Part shown: in pieces, positions 1-10,780 of the stretch | Numbering within the stretch: position 1 is the first letter of the stretch | Layout: each line of letters starts with the position of its first letter | Translations under genes and position numbers: made by a program | Notes under the pieces: generated by a model | The model's database searches: none | The model's input: only the letters and a program-made list of their open reading frames with translations | Told to the model about the DNA's origin: nothing | Origin: Gautieria morchelliformis | Lineage: Eukaryota > Basidiomycota > Agaricomycetes > Gomphales > Gomphaceae | Direction of reading: 5' to 3' | Assembly (NCBI GenBank): GCA_015179125.1 | Contig: WHVA01000514.1 | Span: forward strand, 1 to 64,000 | DNA length: 64,000 nt

Positions 1-1082
1 CCTGCTTGTGTTGACCAATCACGCCTAGCGACCTTGACTGGCAGCGGAAAACTTGAAGTGTCAACCTCACGAACACGATACGTCTAAGTACTGTCCGCGT
101 TCAAGAGCATAATCCTCCACCAGGACCACATCAGGAAAAGCGTTAGGGCGCTAAAATGGTAGATAGCTAGGCATGACCGTATGTGTGAATCATACTGTTC
201 TCTGTGGATCGATACTGTCTGTGCTGTACATACCGCCTATGATACAGTATATAGGGTATATACCACCCCAGATCTTGTATACCCTGTATATATCTGTATA
301 TCAGCCTGGGATATCACTGTGACACAGAAACCGCACTTCCAACATTCAATTTATTCAAGTTTAAGTAACTACTAGTACTATTAGTAGTAGTAGGCCTCAC
401 ATGGCATGAATCCATTGCACGCAACTGTGAACACGCGACACCATTCCTGTAAGTCACGTGATCACACTCAGAAAATCACGTGATCACCCTTCAGTTATGT
501 AATAAATGATTACTAGCCCTTAGGCAGCAGTAGTTCCCATGAGTGATCCTAAAATATAGAATGGATGCTGAAAACTTCATTTTTGTGAATTTTGATCCCC
601 TAAGCGTTGCCATGGCTCAGCTTCAAGTTTGCCTCTGCGCTGAGCCTAGCTACTGATAGCCCCCTTGATTTGTGATGGCTTCAAGCTGAGCTGCTTAAAA
701 ATGCTGAAGAGTTTGGCCCAGTGAGAATCCCCAAGGCATACTTTGGGATTTGTAGGTAAATATTGGGAATGATCCAATTCAGTGCTTCATTCTGCTATGT
801 ACCGCAAAATGAGAGTCTGACCAATTGTGATTTGCAATACTACAGAACACTTTGGGATATATCAGTTATAATTTGGGATATGGTGAAAATGAGATAAGCC
901 AGAAAAGGCTACAATTGTCAGGGGACTCCCCCTCCAGGTCTGACATTGCTCTAAGTTCTGCTTACTCCACTCCCAATTCCACTTCTGCTTCTGTTTCCGC
1001 TTCTGCTTTGGTTTCCGCTTCTCCAGAGATCAGGAGAAGGGGTGCACATTCTTCAACAGGTCCTGCATATACTTCGTGATTG
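1..1082. other. Intergenic, no gene supported
   Basis: I see no supported coding region here. The stretch has scattered short open frames without recognisable domains, an AT-rich part with TATA-like strings near 240-300, and a microsatellite-like tract of ctactagtactattagtagtagtag around 368-393. It ends where the LINE-like sequence begins. Confidence 0.5.
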
Positions 1083-1140
1083 TCAGGGATATTTTTCCAA
1101 ATGATTAGGTCTGGATCCACTGGGTGCTCTAACTGCCAGA

Positions 1141-2813
1141 GTGACGCTAACCACCACATCCAAAAACCCAAAAACCATTTTCCTCCATACACACTCAACC
1201 CACACCTTCAGGAAGCCTCGCAGCAGCACCGCGGCGACGGCATCCATGCTTCCACAAAAAGAAGCTGAGAAAAAAACACATGCCGCCGAGCACAGACCCC
1301 GCCCAGAACGCGAACCAGCAGCCACCAGGCAAACAGCAGGACCAGATCAGACCTACTGGCAGAACCTGGAGCAAGTGTTCGTAGCAGAGACCAGGCCAGG
1401 CATTTCCTAGACCGAAACGGCTTCATAGCGAAGGATGCTGCGGCGACAATAGAGCAGCTAAGTTACATACTACTATCCCTAGTTCACAGCACATCAGGAA
1501 AACCGCTGCAGGAAGGGATTAGATCAGTCGCTATCCTCATGCTGGAAGAAGTGACGAAGAGCGCCAGCAGCGCTGTTCTGCAACATATCGAGAACCAGCT
1601 GAACCTGGCTTTCAACAAAATAGACATGGCACTGGAAGTGATCAAAAGCATGACAGAAGTAGCTAAATCCACTGTGGAGGAAGCCCACCGCAGGTGGAGG
1701 ACTCGTATAGCAGACAGGTACGCACGCATGGGAGAGGAAACGGGAGGAGATGCAGTAGCCACCACATACGCAGCGGTGCTCAAGGGCAACGTACCATTCT
1801 CCCACCCAAACAACCTAGTGAAAGCCAAGGCCAAGGAGAGGCAGGTACTAGTAGACAGAGACCTGGAAGCGGCACGCAACACCCTAAGCGAGCTAACAGA
1901 ACAAGAACTGGTGGCCAAGGCAAACGAGGCGATGGCACAGATCGAAGAACCGCGCAGCGAGTCCGAGATCCAATTCCTAGGGGCCAAAAAACTGACCAAC
2001 GGCGGCATTGTCTTTGAGTTAAACGATGTAGCGGCGGCCAGGTGGATACAAGCCCACAGAAAAACGTTCCTGGAAAAGTTCAGCGGGACTGCTATAATTA
2101 AGGACAGAGCAGTATCGGTCATAGTTGAATATGTGCCGATCAGCCACTCACCAGAAGCGTTAGCAGAAATCAAAAGGATCGAACGAGACTCAAGACTCCC
2201 GCCCGATACCTTGATATCCACTCGATGGATAAAGCCAATCCAACGCCGAATGGAGGGCCAGAGAACAGCTCATGTAATCGCCAAGTTCACAACGGTCGAA
2301 GCCGCGAACCAAAGCATCAGAGAGGGGCTCATAATTGCAGGCAAAAGAGCGTGGGCCAGGAGAATGAAGCACGAACCACGAAGATGCCTCAAATGCCAAA
2401 AACACAACGCCCGACATATGGCTGCAGAGTGCAATGAGCCAAACAGATGTGGCACATGCGCAAAAGACCACAGAACAGCAGATTGCAAGGAGACTGACCC
2501 CGACCGATTCAGATGCGTCAACTGCAACGCGACAGGGCACGCCTCCTGGGACAGAACGTGCCCAAGCTTCGTGGCAGCCTGCACCACAGTAGAAAGAGCA
2601 GATCCCGAGCACATGTACAAATATTTCCCCAGCGACGACCCATGGACATGGAACAACAGGGACACGCGGGAGATGTGGCAGACGCGAGCGAAATGCTCGC
2701 AAGAATGGGTGCCAGAAACAATACGTATCCATACATTACTGACAAGAGACCACCCAACAGGGAAAACAGAGACAACTACCGAGACACGTGGCGAGGAGGC
2801 AATCTGCCGCTAG
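1141..2813 (+). pseudogene. LINE ORF1 (gag-like RNA-binding protein), frameshifted near its start
   Basis: The product would be the nucleic-acid-binding ORF1 protein that packages LINE RNA. The long open frame from 1539 to 2813 has an alpha-helical, charged N-terminal half and a C-terminal cluster of three CCHC knuckles: C-x2-C-x8-H-x4-C starting at RCLKCQKH, then CGTCAKDHRTADC, then CVNCNATGH...C. The frame open from 1141 runs out at about 1410, and the next codons that fit the protein (RNGFIAKDAAATIEQLS) are in the 1539 frame, so a single frameshift near 1,405 probably separates the true start from the body. Rich in Arg, Lys and Ala with GC-rich codons, as is common for fungal Tad-clade elements. 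Family assignment rests on knuckles plus the linked ORF2. Confidence 0.75.
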
Positions 2814-2934
2814 GCCACAACAACCAAGGATGGACAAGCCTACCGGCAAGACAAATGAGGCTCGACGAATATAACATCAATGGCAACCAGAACACACGCC
2901 ACCAGAGAGCAGACCATGACGACCCACACCACCA

Positions 2935-3175
2935 ATGAGTAACGACCGATACCACACGAGGCACCTAAAGATCAGACAACAGAACACCAATAAATCACTC
3001 ACAGCAGTCTCAGACTTCCTAGCTAAGTGCACACCCGAATATTTCAATATACTAGCGATACAAGAACCATACATTGATTTTCTCGGAAACGCTAGGGCCA
3101 CACCACATTGGTATTCAGTCTATCCAAACACACACTATGGAGGCAAGGGGGAGACGACGAGGTCCATGATCCTCC
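2935..3175 (+). pseudogene. LINE ORF2, endonuclease N-terminus only
   Basis: This is the first part of an exonuclease/endonuclease/phosphatase-type (APE-like) endonuclease that nicks target DNA in LINE retrotransposition. Visible landmarks are the strand-forming start LKIRQQNTNKS, the metal-binding glutamate in ILAIQEPYID and the tract ATPHWYSVYPNTHY followed by TRSMIL, which match the fungal Tad-like ORF2 pattern as I know it. The frame continues to 3228, but after TRSMIL the residues no longer look like an endonuclease, so the true break is near 3,170-3,190. The reverse transcriptase and RNase H domains are missing. Confidence 0.75.
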
Positions 3176-4009
3176 GTCAGGTCGATTGGAAGATCTTCAG
3201 GAAGGACGGTATTTTCCCTGGCAGGTGAGGCCACCGCAGAGCTGCAGATTCCATGGGGAGTGAAGGACGAGGAAATGGATGGGGTGCTGGGGCAGGTACG
3301 GGAGTTCTTGGACATGGCGCAGAAGCCAGTGGGTATGGAGGAGAAGCCTTTGTGGCATTTTCTCAGCTACACACAGCAGTTCTTCTTGAAGGATAGTCGA
3401 CTGTGGAGGCGGCAGGAGACAGGCTATCATCAGCTGGTTATCGATCTGGAGAAGTGACTTGCCTTTATCATGCAGGCACATGGCGAGCTGGGGCACAAGG
3501 GGCTGTATTTGACACGGCGCATGCTTTTAGACAGGTTTTGGTGGCCCAGACTGGAACACGATGTCACCTGGTTTATCAAAACTTGTCATGAATGTCAGAT
3601 CAGAAATATGGCACACCTTTTTATTCCACCAACACCGTCAATTCCTGCACCCTTCTTTCACAAGGCATATTTTGACACGGCCCTTTTTCCAGTTGTGCAG
3701 GGGTTCCGGTATCTCGTTCAAGCACGCTGTAGCCTTATGAATTATCCGGAGTGGACAAAGTTGAAGAAGGAGACAGGTGTTGCTCTGGGGAGGTTTATTT
3801 TCGAAAATTTGTTGTGCAGATGGGGAGGGGTGGAGACGGTCGTCACGGACAATGGAGCTCCTATCATCGCTGGGCTCGAATGGCTTAGCAAAGCATACCA
3901 TATCAACCATATTCGCATCTCACCGTATAACAAGCAGGCCAATGGCATCGTCGAACGCAGCCATTGAATGATCCGGGAGTCCATCATCAAGGCATGCGAT
4001 GGGGACCCA

Positions 4010-5041
4010 TGTCAAGATTGGTTTTCAAGCGTTAATATCGTGTATTACTGAACACAGCGAATGCCTGAATAACTTGTGCGAATAAGTATGCCATTCGGCA
4101 AATAGGTGAACCAATAAATGTTCACAAGGTAAGCGGGTTTGCCTAAACGGGGCTCACCCTATCTACAGTCGTAGCGAAATAGCCCATGATTCTTGACGAT
4201 GTAACGTGCAAGGTCTCACGGAAGGGCTGTCTAAGTCTCGACAATCCCTTCACTGGCGAAGGTGCTCCTTCGGAGCCCTTCGCCAACAGCCCAGAAAATG
4301 GTTCGAAGGCTAAGGTAATGAAGATGAAGTATGAGAACTCACCAGTGATGCCTAAGTCCTTTGCTAGTCGAAGATGGGAATCTCCAAGAGAAGACTTAAG
4401 ATGATGACCACGGCGAGGTCAAAGCTGCACAAGATGAACGACGTATGATAATTGAACTGAAGAATATACATGCGAATGTAAACTACTTATATCGAATGCT
4501 CGTAAGGTATTAGCGAATAGGAAAGAGGCCGTCACAAGTCAGGGTTGGATAGGGGTGCGCAGTCATGATACTAGGTAGATGGAATAAACATACAATAGAG
4601 TGAGGGGAGAATGAGAACATGAAACGATGGAGAATAAAAGGAGCGAAGGCATTTATGGACAAAACCATGTCTTGGGACCCGTATATATGCTACCCTGCAC
4701 GGACTCTCCGTTTACTGGGTTGATCCCGCACGACCTATGGAAGAGACGTCCTGCGATCACACCTTGGCCATACGAACACCCAATGGGGTTGGATTAAGAA
4801 GATGATGGGGTTTATGATGAGCCATCATGCCAGGTGAATGGTATCGATCATATTCGATGGCATGCCTGCTGACAAAATGCGCGAGCAGCGAATAGCAGTT
4901 CGGAGAATGGGGCGAACAGCGGGTAGGGTGGACGTAGAGGGGAAGTGGTCGGTAGGTGCAGCGAACTCTGGTGAAGATGCTAGGGAGTGACGAGGGGGAA
5001 CATAGAGGTAGCGCAGTAGGAGAAATAAACCGGTCGTGACA
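4010..5041 (+). mobile_element. Solo LTR, family 1, copy A
   Basis: The 1,032-bp sequence begins TGTCAAGATTGG and ends GGTCGTGACA, giving TGTCA...TGACA inverted ends. A perfect 5-bp target duplication ACCCA lies at 4005-4009 and 5042-5046. No internal domain is present, so it is a solo LTR left after LTR-LTR recombination. It carries the conserved hairpin (4255-4284), a TATGATAATTGAACT block with a TATA-like string about 45 bp later, and a GAAAGAGGCCGTCA block that are shared with the other copies. Confidence 0.93.
4255..4284 (+). promoter_or_regulatory. Conserved LTR hairpin (copy A example)
   Basis: A 30-nt inverted repeat: an 8-bp outer stem (GGCGAAGG with CCTTCGCC) and a 5-bp inner stem (GCTCC with GGAGC) round a TTC loop. 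The same structure occurs in the other six copies of the two related LTR families at 5911-5940, 14825-14854, 20278-20307, 39683-39712, 60463-60492 and 63181-63210. It lies upstream of the likely LTR core promoter, so it may act in DNA or in read-through RNA; the function is unknown. Confidence 0.7.
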
Positions 5042-5153
5042 ACCCAATGGGCTGGCCAACAGTCGCGCCATTTGCGTTCTGGGCAGACAACGTCACTGTA
5101 AGGAAAGTGACGGGTTATTCGCCATTCTATATGGTCCATGGGGTAGAGGCAGT

Positions 5154-6184
5154 TGTCATGACCGGTCTATTTCTCCTACCGCACTACCTCTATGTTCCCC
5201 CTCGTCACTCCCTAGCATCTTTGCCAGAGTTCGCCGCACCCACCGACAACTCCCCCTCCACATCCACTCTACCCGCTGTTCGCCACATTCTCCAAACCGC
5301 TATTCGCTCCTCGCGCATTTTGCCAGCAGGCACGCCATCAAATATGATCGATACCAGTCACCCAGCATGATGGTTCATCATTAACCCCATCGTCTTCTTA
5401 ATCCAACCCCATTGGGCATTCGTATGGCCAAAGTGTGTTCGCAGGACGTCCCTTCCATAGGTCGTGCGGGATCAACCCAGTAAACGAAGAGTCCGTGCAG
5501 GGTAGCATGTATGCGGGTCCCAAGACATGGTTTTGTCCATAAGTGCCTTCGCCCCCTTTACTCTCCGTCGTTTCATGTTTGCATTCTTCCCTCACTCTAT
5601 TGTATGTTTATTCCATCTACTTGGTATCATGACTGCGCACCCCTATCCGGCCCTAACTCATGACGGCCTCTTTCCTATTCGCTAATACCTTGCGAGCATT
5701 CGATATAAGTAGTTTACATTCGCATGTATATTCTCCAGTTCAATTATCATACGTCGTTCATCTTGTGCAAATTTGACCTCACTGTGGTCATCGTCTTGAG
5801 CCTTCTCTTGGAGATTCCTATCTTCGACCAGCAGAGGACTTAGGCATCACTGGTGAGTTCTCATACTTCATCTTCGTTAACTTAGCCTTCAAACTATTCT
5901 CTGTGCTGTTGGCGAAGGGCTCCGAAGGAGCACCTTCGCCGGCGAAGGGATTGTCGCTACTTAGACAGCCCTTCCGTGAGACCTTGCACGTTACATCGTC
6001 AAGTGCCACTGGCTATTTCACTACGACTGTAGATAGGGTGAGCCCCGTTCAGGCAACCCTCTTACCTTGTGAACATTCATTGGTTCATCTATTCGCCGAA
6101 CGGCATACTTATTCGCACAAGTTATTCGGGCATTCGCTGTGTTCACTAATACACGATATTAACGCCTAAAAACCAATCTTGACA
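5154..6184 (-). mobile_element. Solo LTR, family 1, copy B
   Basis: This 1,031-bp copy is in the opposite orientation to copy A, only 112 bp away. It starts TGTCATGACCGG and ends CCAATCTTGACA on the plus strand. Flanking pentamers are GCAGT (5149-5153) and GTAGT (6185-6189), an imperfect target duplication with one transition. Removing it restores the integrase frame between GVEA and LPFDLAEATF. Open frames seen inside it are not genes. Confidence 0.9.
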
Positions 6185-6702
6185 GTAGTCTTACCTTTCG
6201 ATCTGGCAGAGGCAACGTTCCTTGTGCCCAATCTTGAGAAACTGCTTACGGATGCGGAGTTGATTGCAGTTCACGCACGGCAGCTCGAGAAATGCGACGA
6301 TGACCTGGCGGCCATTCATGACCGTGTTCTGAAGGCACATTACTCATTGATTGAGCAATTTGAGAAGGACCACGCACATACCATTCACAACTACAACTTT
6401 GCTCCCAGTGCCCTCGTGCTCGTCCGAAACACGCGTATTGAAAACAACCTTTCTCGCAAGTCGAAGCTGCGCTATCTGGGGCCAATTATCGTGGTCAGAA
6501 GAACTTGTAACGGGGCCTACATCCTTGCGGAACTCACCAGGGCCATCACAAAACTCCCATATGCGGCTTTTCGCCTCATCCCCTATTATCCGTGATCCCA
6601 CACCAGCATCGATGTGACGGCAGTTGTTGGCCCTATGGAAGTTCCTGTTGATGAGGAAGTGGAGGTGGTGGTGGATGAGGTGGAGTAGAGAGTAAGCGGC
6701 TC

Positions 6703-6722
6703 TTTTGAGGGGTGGGAGGAGA
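6703..6722 (+). promoter_or_regulatory. Polypurine tract of the gypsy element
   Basis: A purine run (gaggggtgggaggaga) sits directly upstream of TGTAAGACAGC, the expected position of a plus-strand primer next to a 3' LTR, about 110 bp after the integrase stop. Confidence 0.6.
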
Positions 6723-7664
6723 TGTAAGACAGCATAGCTGTCTAGTTGCAGATGATGTGCACACAAGCACCCACACACAGCCGTGGATTGTGGACAAGTA
6801 TCCTGAAAGAAATACGAATGGTGGAATGTATTTGGCTTGATTTTGGTGCAGGAGCATAAATGCACCCAACATACCCCTCTTAGCACAACCATGACCACGC
6901 ATACACATATCCGAACACACCTCATGTCCATCACAGCACGGTGGTCACCAGCTATCACAAGTCGTGGGGTAAGTGTATGTCCTGTCGTGCACAATCTGGT
7001 GCTTGTTAACCGTCATTAGGGGAGTTGTGGGCATGAGTGGAGCCCTAGGAGGCCATAAGCTTGAACTGGATAATGGTGATGCATGCTAAATGCATCAGGC
7101 GTGGTGTGGAGAGGGACATCCAGACTAGATGAGTCACCGAATCGTATTTTTATGTTGACATTGCTGCTCTGTTATCTTGTTGTATGTGACGTCACATTCT
7201 ATCGTCTATCTCAGAGGGTCCTGTCATATATCCCCCACTAATAACATACCCAGTAATAGCATGATCAGTAAGAACGACGTCTGTACATCACGTAATAGGC
7301 ATGTATTGTGCGGTACGATCCTGGACTTCGGGGTTATGGGCCCCGCCCGCTTCCTGCTGCGCCAAGTGGCTGAAAATTCTGCTTGCTGCGAGGCATGGTG
7401 TGCGACGATCAACAGTGAGTTGCTCGAACACTTCACTCCTCAGCCCCACACTCCGTCTCCTCCATGTCGAACCAGGCGATTGTTCCAAGCCACGCTCCTT
7501 CTCCACCTATCGAAGCTCACTGATCCTACCAACGTCTACTGCACGTGTTCGCGTGTCTTGATCTTGCTCCACACCAGCACATACACATGCCCGGTCCTCA
7601 GCGATAAACAGACCGCCTACTTCTGCATTTGAATTGACATCCACACCTTCTTTTTGTTCTTACA
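6723..7664 (+). mobile_element. Probable 3' LTR of the gypsy element
   Basis: The sequence begins TGTAAGACAGC after a polypurine tract and can be closed at ...GTTCTTACA (7656-7664), giving 7-bp inverted ends TGTAAGA/TCTTACA and a length of 942 bp. The 5' LTR is not in the window, so neither the target duplication nor the right end can be confirmed. No coding sequence is supported inside it. Confidence 0.5.
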
Positions 7665-7836
7665 GAAAACCGTCGCCCTTCGCCCTGGAAGGACAGGCCC
7701 ACAATGGTCGGCGAACACGCCGAGAACATCATTATGCGTCCATGTCCGTTGGCAGGAGAGGACAGTGGAAGATATGGAGCCTGGGAGAGAAAGGTGCCAG
7801 TGTTGTGTGAGGGGCACCTTTTGCCATGCATTCTTA
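7665..7836. repeat. Short dispersed repeat related to 13.3 kb and 31.4 kb
   Basis: Between the gypsy LTR and a LINE fragment is a piece containing a string close to aacatcattatgcgtccatgtccgttggcaggagagg. A very similar string occurs at about 13,295-13,335 and 31,400-31,440 inside the inverted duplication arms. I cannot assign it to a known element. Confidence 0.4.
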
Positions 7837-8020
7837 GCCTTAGTTATCACATAATGCAATGTGTCTGTTGTTGTTCTGCTTGGCCTACATCTGAAATGGT
7901 TGTCAGGGAACAGCCTGTGTATCTCTGCCATTTTGGTCAAGTCTTCTGCTATGCAGGCTGATAGCACATTGCCCAGGGTGTCTAGCAACACTATCATCCG
8001 GTATACACCTGGCACAACTC
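7837..8020 (-). pseudogene. LINE reverse transcriptase fragment
   Basis: About 60 codons read on the minus strand match the start of a LINE reverse transcriptase palm/finger region: YRMIVLLDTLGNVLSACIAE, then LFPDNHFRCRPSRTTTD and a short helix ending KNAWQK. In related fungal LINEs this part precedes the catalytic aspartates, which are absent here because the homology stops on both sides. It is a relic in opposite orientation to the LINE at 1.1-3.2 kb. Confidence 0.7.
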
Positions 8021-8102
8021 ATTGGAGACACCTATGTGTTCGTCCATCATCCACTTGGCAGAGCTATTGAAGGAAATTGGATCGCAAAAGCCACTTATCA
8101 TA

Positions 8103-8992
8103 AGATAGCAGCAGTATAGACTGTGCACCCTCTAAGCGCCCATCTAAGCCATCTCACCAGAACGCTTTCCCTATTGTAGACACTCAAAATATCAAAAAAG
8201 TAAGACCATACGTTTGTTCATAAGACACTATTCAACAACTCTATGGTGCTATTTTGTTGAGATCAAGCTTATAAAAATTCCTATTGCATGTTTTTTCACT
8301 TTTTCATTTCAAAATTCATAAAACGTGATTCCCTGTCCAGGAAACCCAAGTTCGATTTTCTGTCCCGGCGATTTTCGCTGCATTACATAAGCAAACAGCG
8401 GAGCTTGAATTATTTTTTCGTGGGACACAGTGACGAGGATATATCCCCACTCCGACACTTCAGACTCTGATGCGGCTCAAGCTTTTGTATACATGAGTAA
8501 TAAGAAAAATACCAAAATTAAATTGGTGGATCCGAGCGTAGCAGGTCCTGATTGGCACACTAAAGCCTCGTTTGTGCATCCAAAATAGTATATGTGTGTC
8601 GTGAATTTTATATACCAAAAATTAAAACTGCAACAGCAAGTTACAGAAAGAAAACAGAAAAAGATAGGCAATGAACTATTTACACAAAGTTGTTGGTTGA
8701 AACAAAAATCTACATACCTCAAGAATCAAACCTGCCACACTAACATCAATCTAGATAATACTTATAACCCCTACACCAAACAGACATTACAGAAAAGTAA
8801 AGTTTCATGGGTATAGAGTACTACCAAAGTCAATAATAGACTTAGATCAGGTCCCAAAGTAATATACCATAGCTACCAGGATGTCCTACCAAAATTTGAA
8901 AATCCTCCCCGGGCTATTTTCGCGGCCTAAACCCTAACCCTAAGATGACTAATGGGCGCTTAGAGGGTGCGCAGTTTATACTGCCGCTATCT
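8103..8992. mobile_element. TA-flanked inverted-repeat element (MITE-like, 890 bp)
   Basis: The ends are inverted copies of AGATAGC(A/G)GCAGTATA... running about 40 bp (8103-8144 and 8951-8992), through CACCCTCTAAGCGCCCAT. TA dinucleotides flank both ends (8101-8102, 8993-8994), as for Tc1/mariner-type insertions. Inside are only short AT-rich open frames without recognisable domains, so it is probably non-autonomous. A short run of CCTAA(A)CCC near 8926-8943 resembles telomere repeats but is too short to mean a telomere. Confidence 0.7.
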
Positions 8993-9059
8993 TAGCCTTG
9001 ACGAGTCAAATGTTTGAGTGTAGTTACGTTATCCGCGACTATGCCAAAGACATGAACTT

Positions 9060-10077
9060 ATGTATGTTAGACCCAGTGGATCAGATGGCCATACCAATGA
9101 TCTTTGTTCAGGGAAAAGAACCACGAAGAATCTACAGTCGGATGTTGACACCACAGTCACACAATACCAGCAAACCTTCAACACACTCAGGGTTGCATTA
9201 CAGGAACACACTGTCATTCACACCAAAATCAAGGTATTACATGTTCTAGAGGCTGTCAGCAACATCTGTGAGTTTTCTGGTTTGAGGCATTTCCCAAGCC
9301 TAATACACCTTGCTACCAGCTAGAGCAGTTCAGCTTAATGACATGCCCTGTGCAGCAGGAGCTGGTTGTGAGCCTAAAAAAGGCTGTCTGCTGGGTACTC
9401 ATGAGAACGTTGTTGGGGAGCTCTGGGTCAACCAGGATAGTGACAACATCCCCTGGATATTTTTCTTGAATGATGCTGCGGGTGCTGGCAAATCTACGAT
9501 TTCTCATGAGGTCGCTTGATGATTTGGCAGGCTCAAATATCTCAGATTGTTGTACTGTTTTGACCATGCTCATCAGGCAGAATGTTCCCCCAAAAATGTC
9601 TTAAGCACAATTGCTCTTGGTCTGGCTGATCTATATCCAGCACGCAAAGTGTCATTATTGAAAGTGGTTTGGGAGCAGCGAGAACTTCAGACCACATTTG
9701 TGCCTAGTGTGCAGTTTGAGAACTTCATTCTAGGTCCTGCTCAGGGCCTAACCACCATCGGACTGATGGTGATGGTTATTGATGCATTGGATGAGAGCAG
9801 GGATGAGGAATCTCACAAGGGTCTCTTGTCTGTCCTCAGCGGTGAAGCAGCAAAACTGCCATCTAATCTCTGCCTTCTTAGGAAGAAGCATGTTCTGTCC
9901 AGGTCCATAAGGGATTTTGACCCCAACACTGCTGATGATGGCTCTCACTTTGTGAGAGACCAACTAGGTCACATTACAGCCCTTGAGCATAAATTGATAT
10001 CTCAATCCAGTAACTCCCTGTCTAGTGTAATGGGTGCCATGTTCTGTCCAGCTGATGGCCAGCAGCCATCTGCTTGA
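9060..10077 (+). pseudogene. Decayed NACHT NTPase (NLR-like) gene
   Basis: This looks like the central part of a fungal NACHT protein, a STAND NTPase used in self/non-self recognition. A helical pre-NACHT part (FNTLRVALQEHTVIHTKIKV) is followed in other frames by KGCLLGTHENVVGEL, then the Walker A motif in IFFLNDAAGAGKSTISHEVA, then SPKNVLSTIALGLADLYP and the Walker B string MVIDALDESRDEE. The Walker A exon runs into two consecutive TGA codons (9517-9522) where an RR pair is usual, so both could be CGA-to-TGA changes. Frame changes elsewhere and loss of the C-terminal repeat domain confirm decay. The 5' limit is uncertain. Confidence 0.7.
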
Positions 10078-10780
10078 CCTGTTCTTGAATGCATTCAGGG
10101 ATGTTCCCAACATCCCCCATTTATATTTTGGGGATGCCTATGTGGGCAGCAAGTCTGATGTGACGTGGCCCCCTTCCATTGATAGATCCAACCTTTCACT
10201 GTTTTTTTTTCGATCAAGGTGGAATACAGAGGTTGTGTGCATGACTGTCTGGAGCTGTTTGTCGTTCTCTGATATTTCTGCTCCTGACCCTGTGCTTCAA
10301 TGTGACTTGACTGCCCCTCTGCACCCAGCCCTTCTGACAGTGGAAGGAAGGTTGGTCTAGCTTGTTTGTCCTTCAACCACAATGGCATGTTGCTGGGGAA
10401 TTATATGCATGACTGTCTGGTGTCATTCTTCCCTACTCTGTACACAGTTCATTGACTCCCAGCAACAAAACACGAACAATATTCTCAGTAAACACAGTAA
10501 TAATGAATTATGAACACAGTCAAACTCGAAACATCACAGAATATATATGTATCTACGGGTTTTTGATGGTATGGGAGTGAGCAAATAGCTACATTTTCCA
10601 TTGCTACCAATTTCCAAGGGTGCAATAGATTAGAAAGGTAGGTTGATGTAAGTTGCTGTGTGTCACTCTGCTAGGGGGTTTGTATTGGAATCATGGCTAT
10701 GATTCATTGGCTTGGATGCTGTCATTAAGCCTCTTCCAGATCCTACTGAACCATTAACCAGTGCCTGAAGGAGATGCTAA
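10078..10780. other. Intergenic; start of inverted duplication
   Basis: No gene is supported. The first half may contain degraded NACHT sequence (for example NAFRDVPNIPHLYFGDA). From about 10,565 the sequence matches, inverted, the 3' flank of the second DUF6533 copy at about 35,200-35,370. Confidence 0.45.

Larger units (their letters stand above)
1083..3175 (+). mobile_element. Tad-like LINE, 5' portion only
   Basis: This is the 5' part of a non-LTR retrotransposon: an ORF1 with three zinc knuckles followed about 120 bp later by the start of an ORF2 endonuclease. The sequence stops inside the endonuclease domain near 3,170-3,190, where gypsy sequence takes over without any reverse transcriptase or poly(A). 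LINEs normally truncate at the 5' end, so loss of the 3' end here points to a later deletion or recombination rather than incomplete reverse transcription. The left boundary is approximate and set by where ORF1-like coding begins. Confidence 0.75.
3200..6595 (+). pseudogene. Gypsy pol fragment: integrase in three pieces
   Basis: The product would be the integrase that inserts element cDNA. Piece one (3,200-4,009) has the zinc-binding H/C region (AHGELGHKGLY ... CHECQIR) and a DDE-core part with VVTDNGAP and NKQANGIVERSH. Piece two (5,042-5,153) encodes MGWPTVAPFAFWADN ... GYSPFYMVHGVEA. Piece three (6,190-6,595) is the C-terminal part, with LRYLGPIIVVRR near the end, terminating at 6,593-6,595. 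Stops at 3,455-3,457 and 3,965-3,967 are TGA codons where family members, as I recall, have Arg, so both could be CGA changed by a C-to-T transition. The two gaps are exactly solo LTRs. It cannot be functional. Confidence 0.8.
3176..7664 (+). mobile_element. Ty3/gypsy element, 5'-truncated, carrying two nested solo LTRs
   Basis: The element retains the 3' end of pol (linker, integrase), a purine-rich tract and a probable 3' LTR. Gag, protease and reverse transcriptase are missing on the left, where the sequence meets the LINE. Two later LTR insertions (4010-5041 plus, 5154-6184 minus) split the integrase. Once both insertions and one copy of each target duplication are removed, the integrase reading frame is continuous, which proves the insertion order. 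The left edge is approximate. Confidence 0.75.

Noticed and set aside
5047..5370. 107-codon frame crossing from gypsy integrase into LTR B
   Set aside because: It is integrase codons running into LTR sequence; the similar minus frames in LTR A (4757-5139) show it is an LTR by-product.
8926..8943. Telomere-like CCTAAACCCTAACCCTAA
   Set aside because: Only about three units, inside the inverted-repeat element; too short for a telomere or interstitial array.
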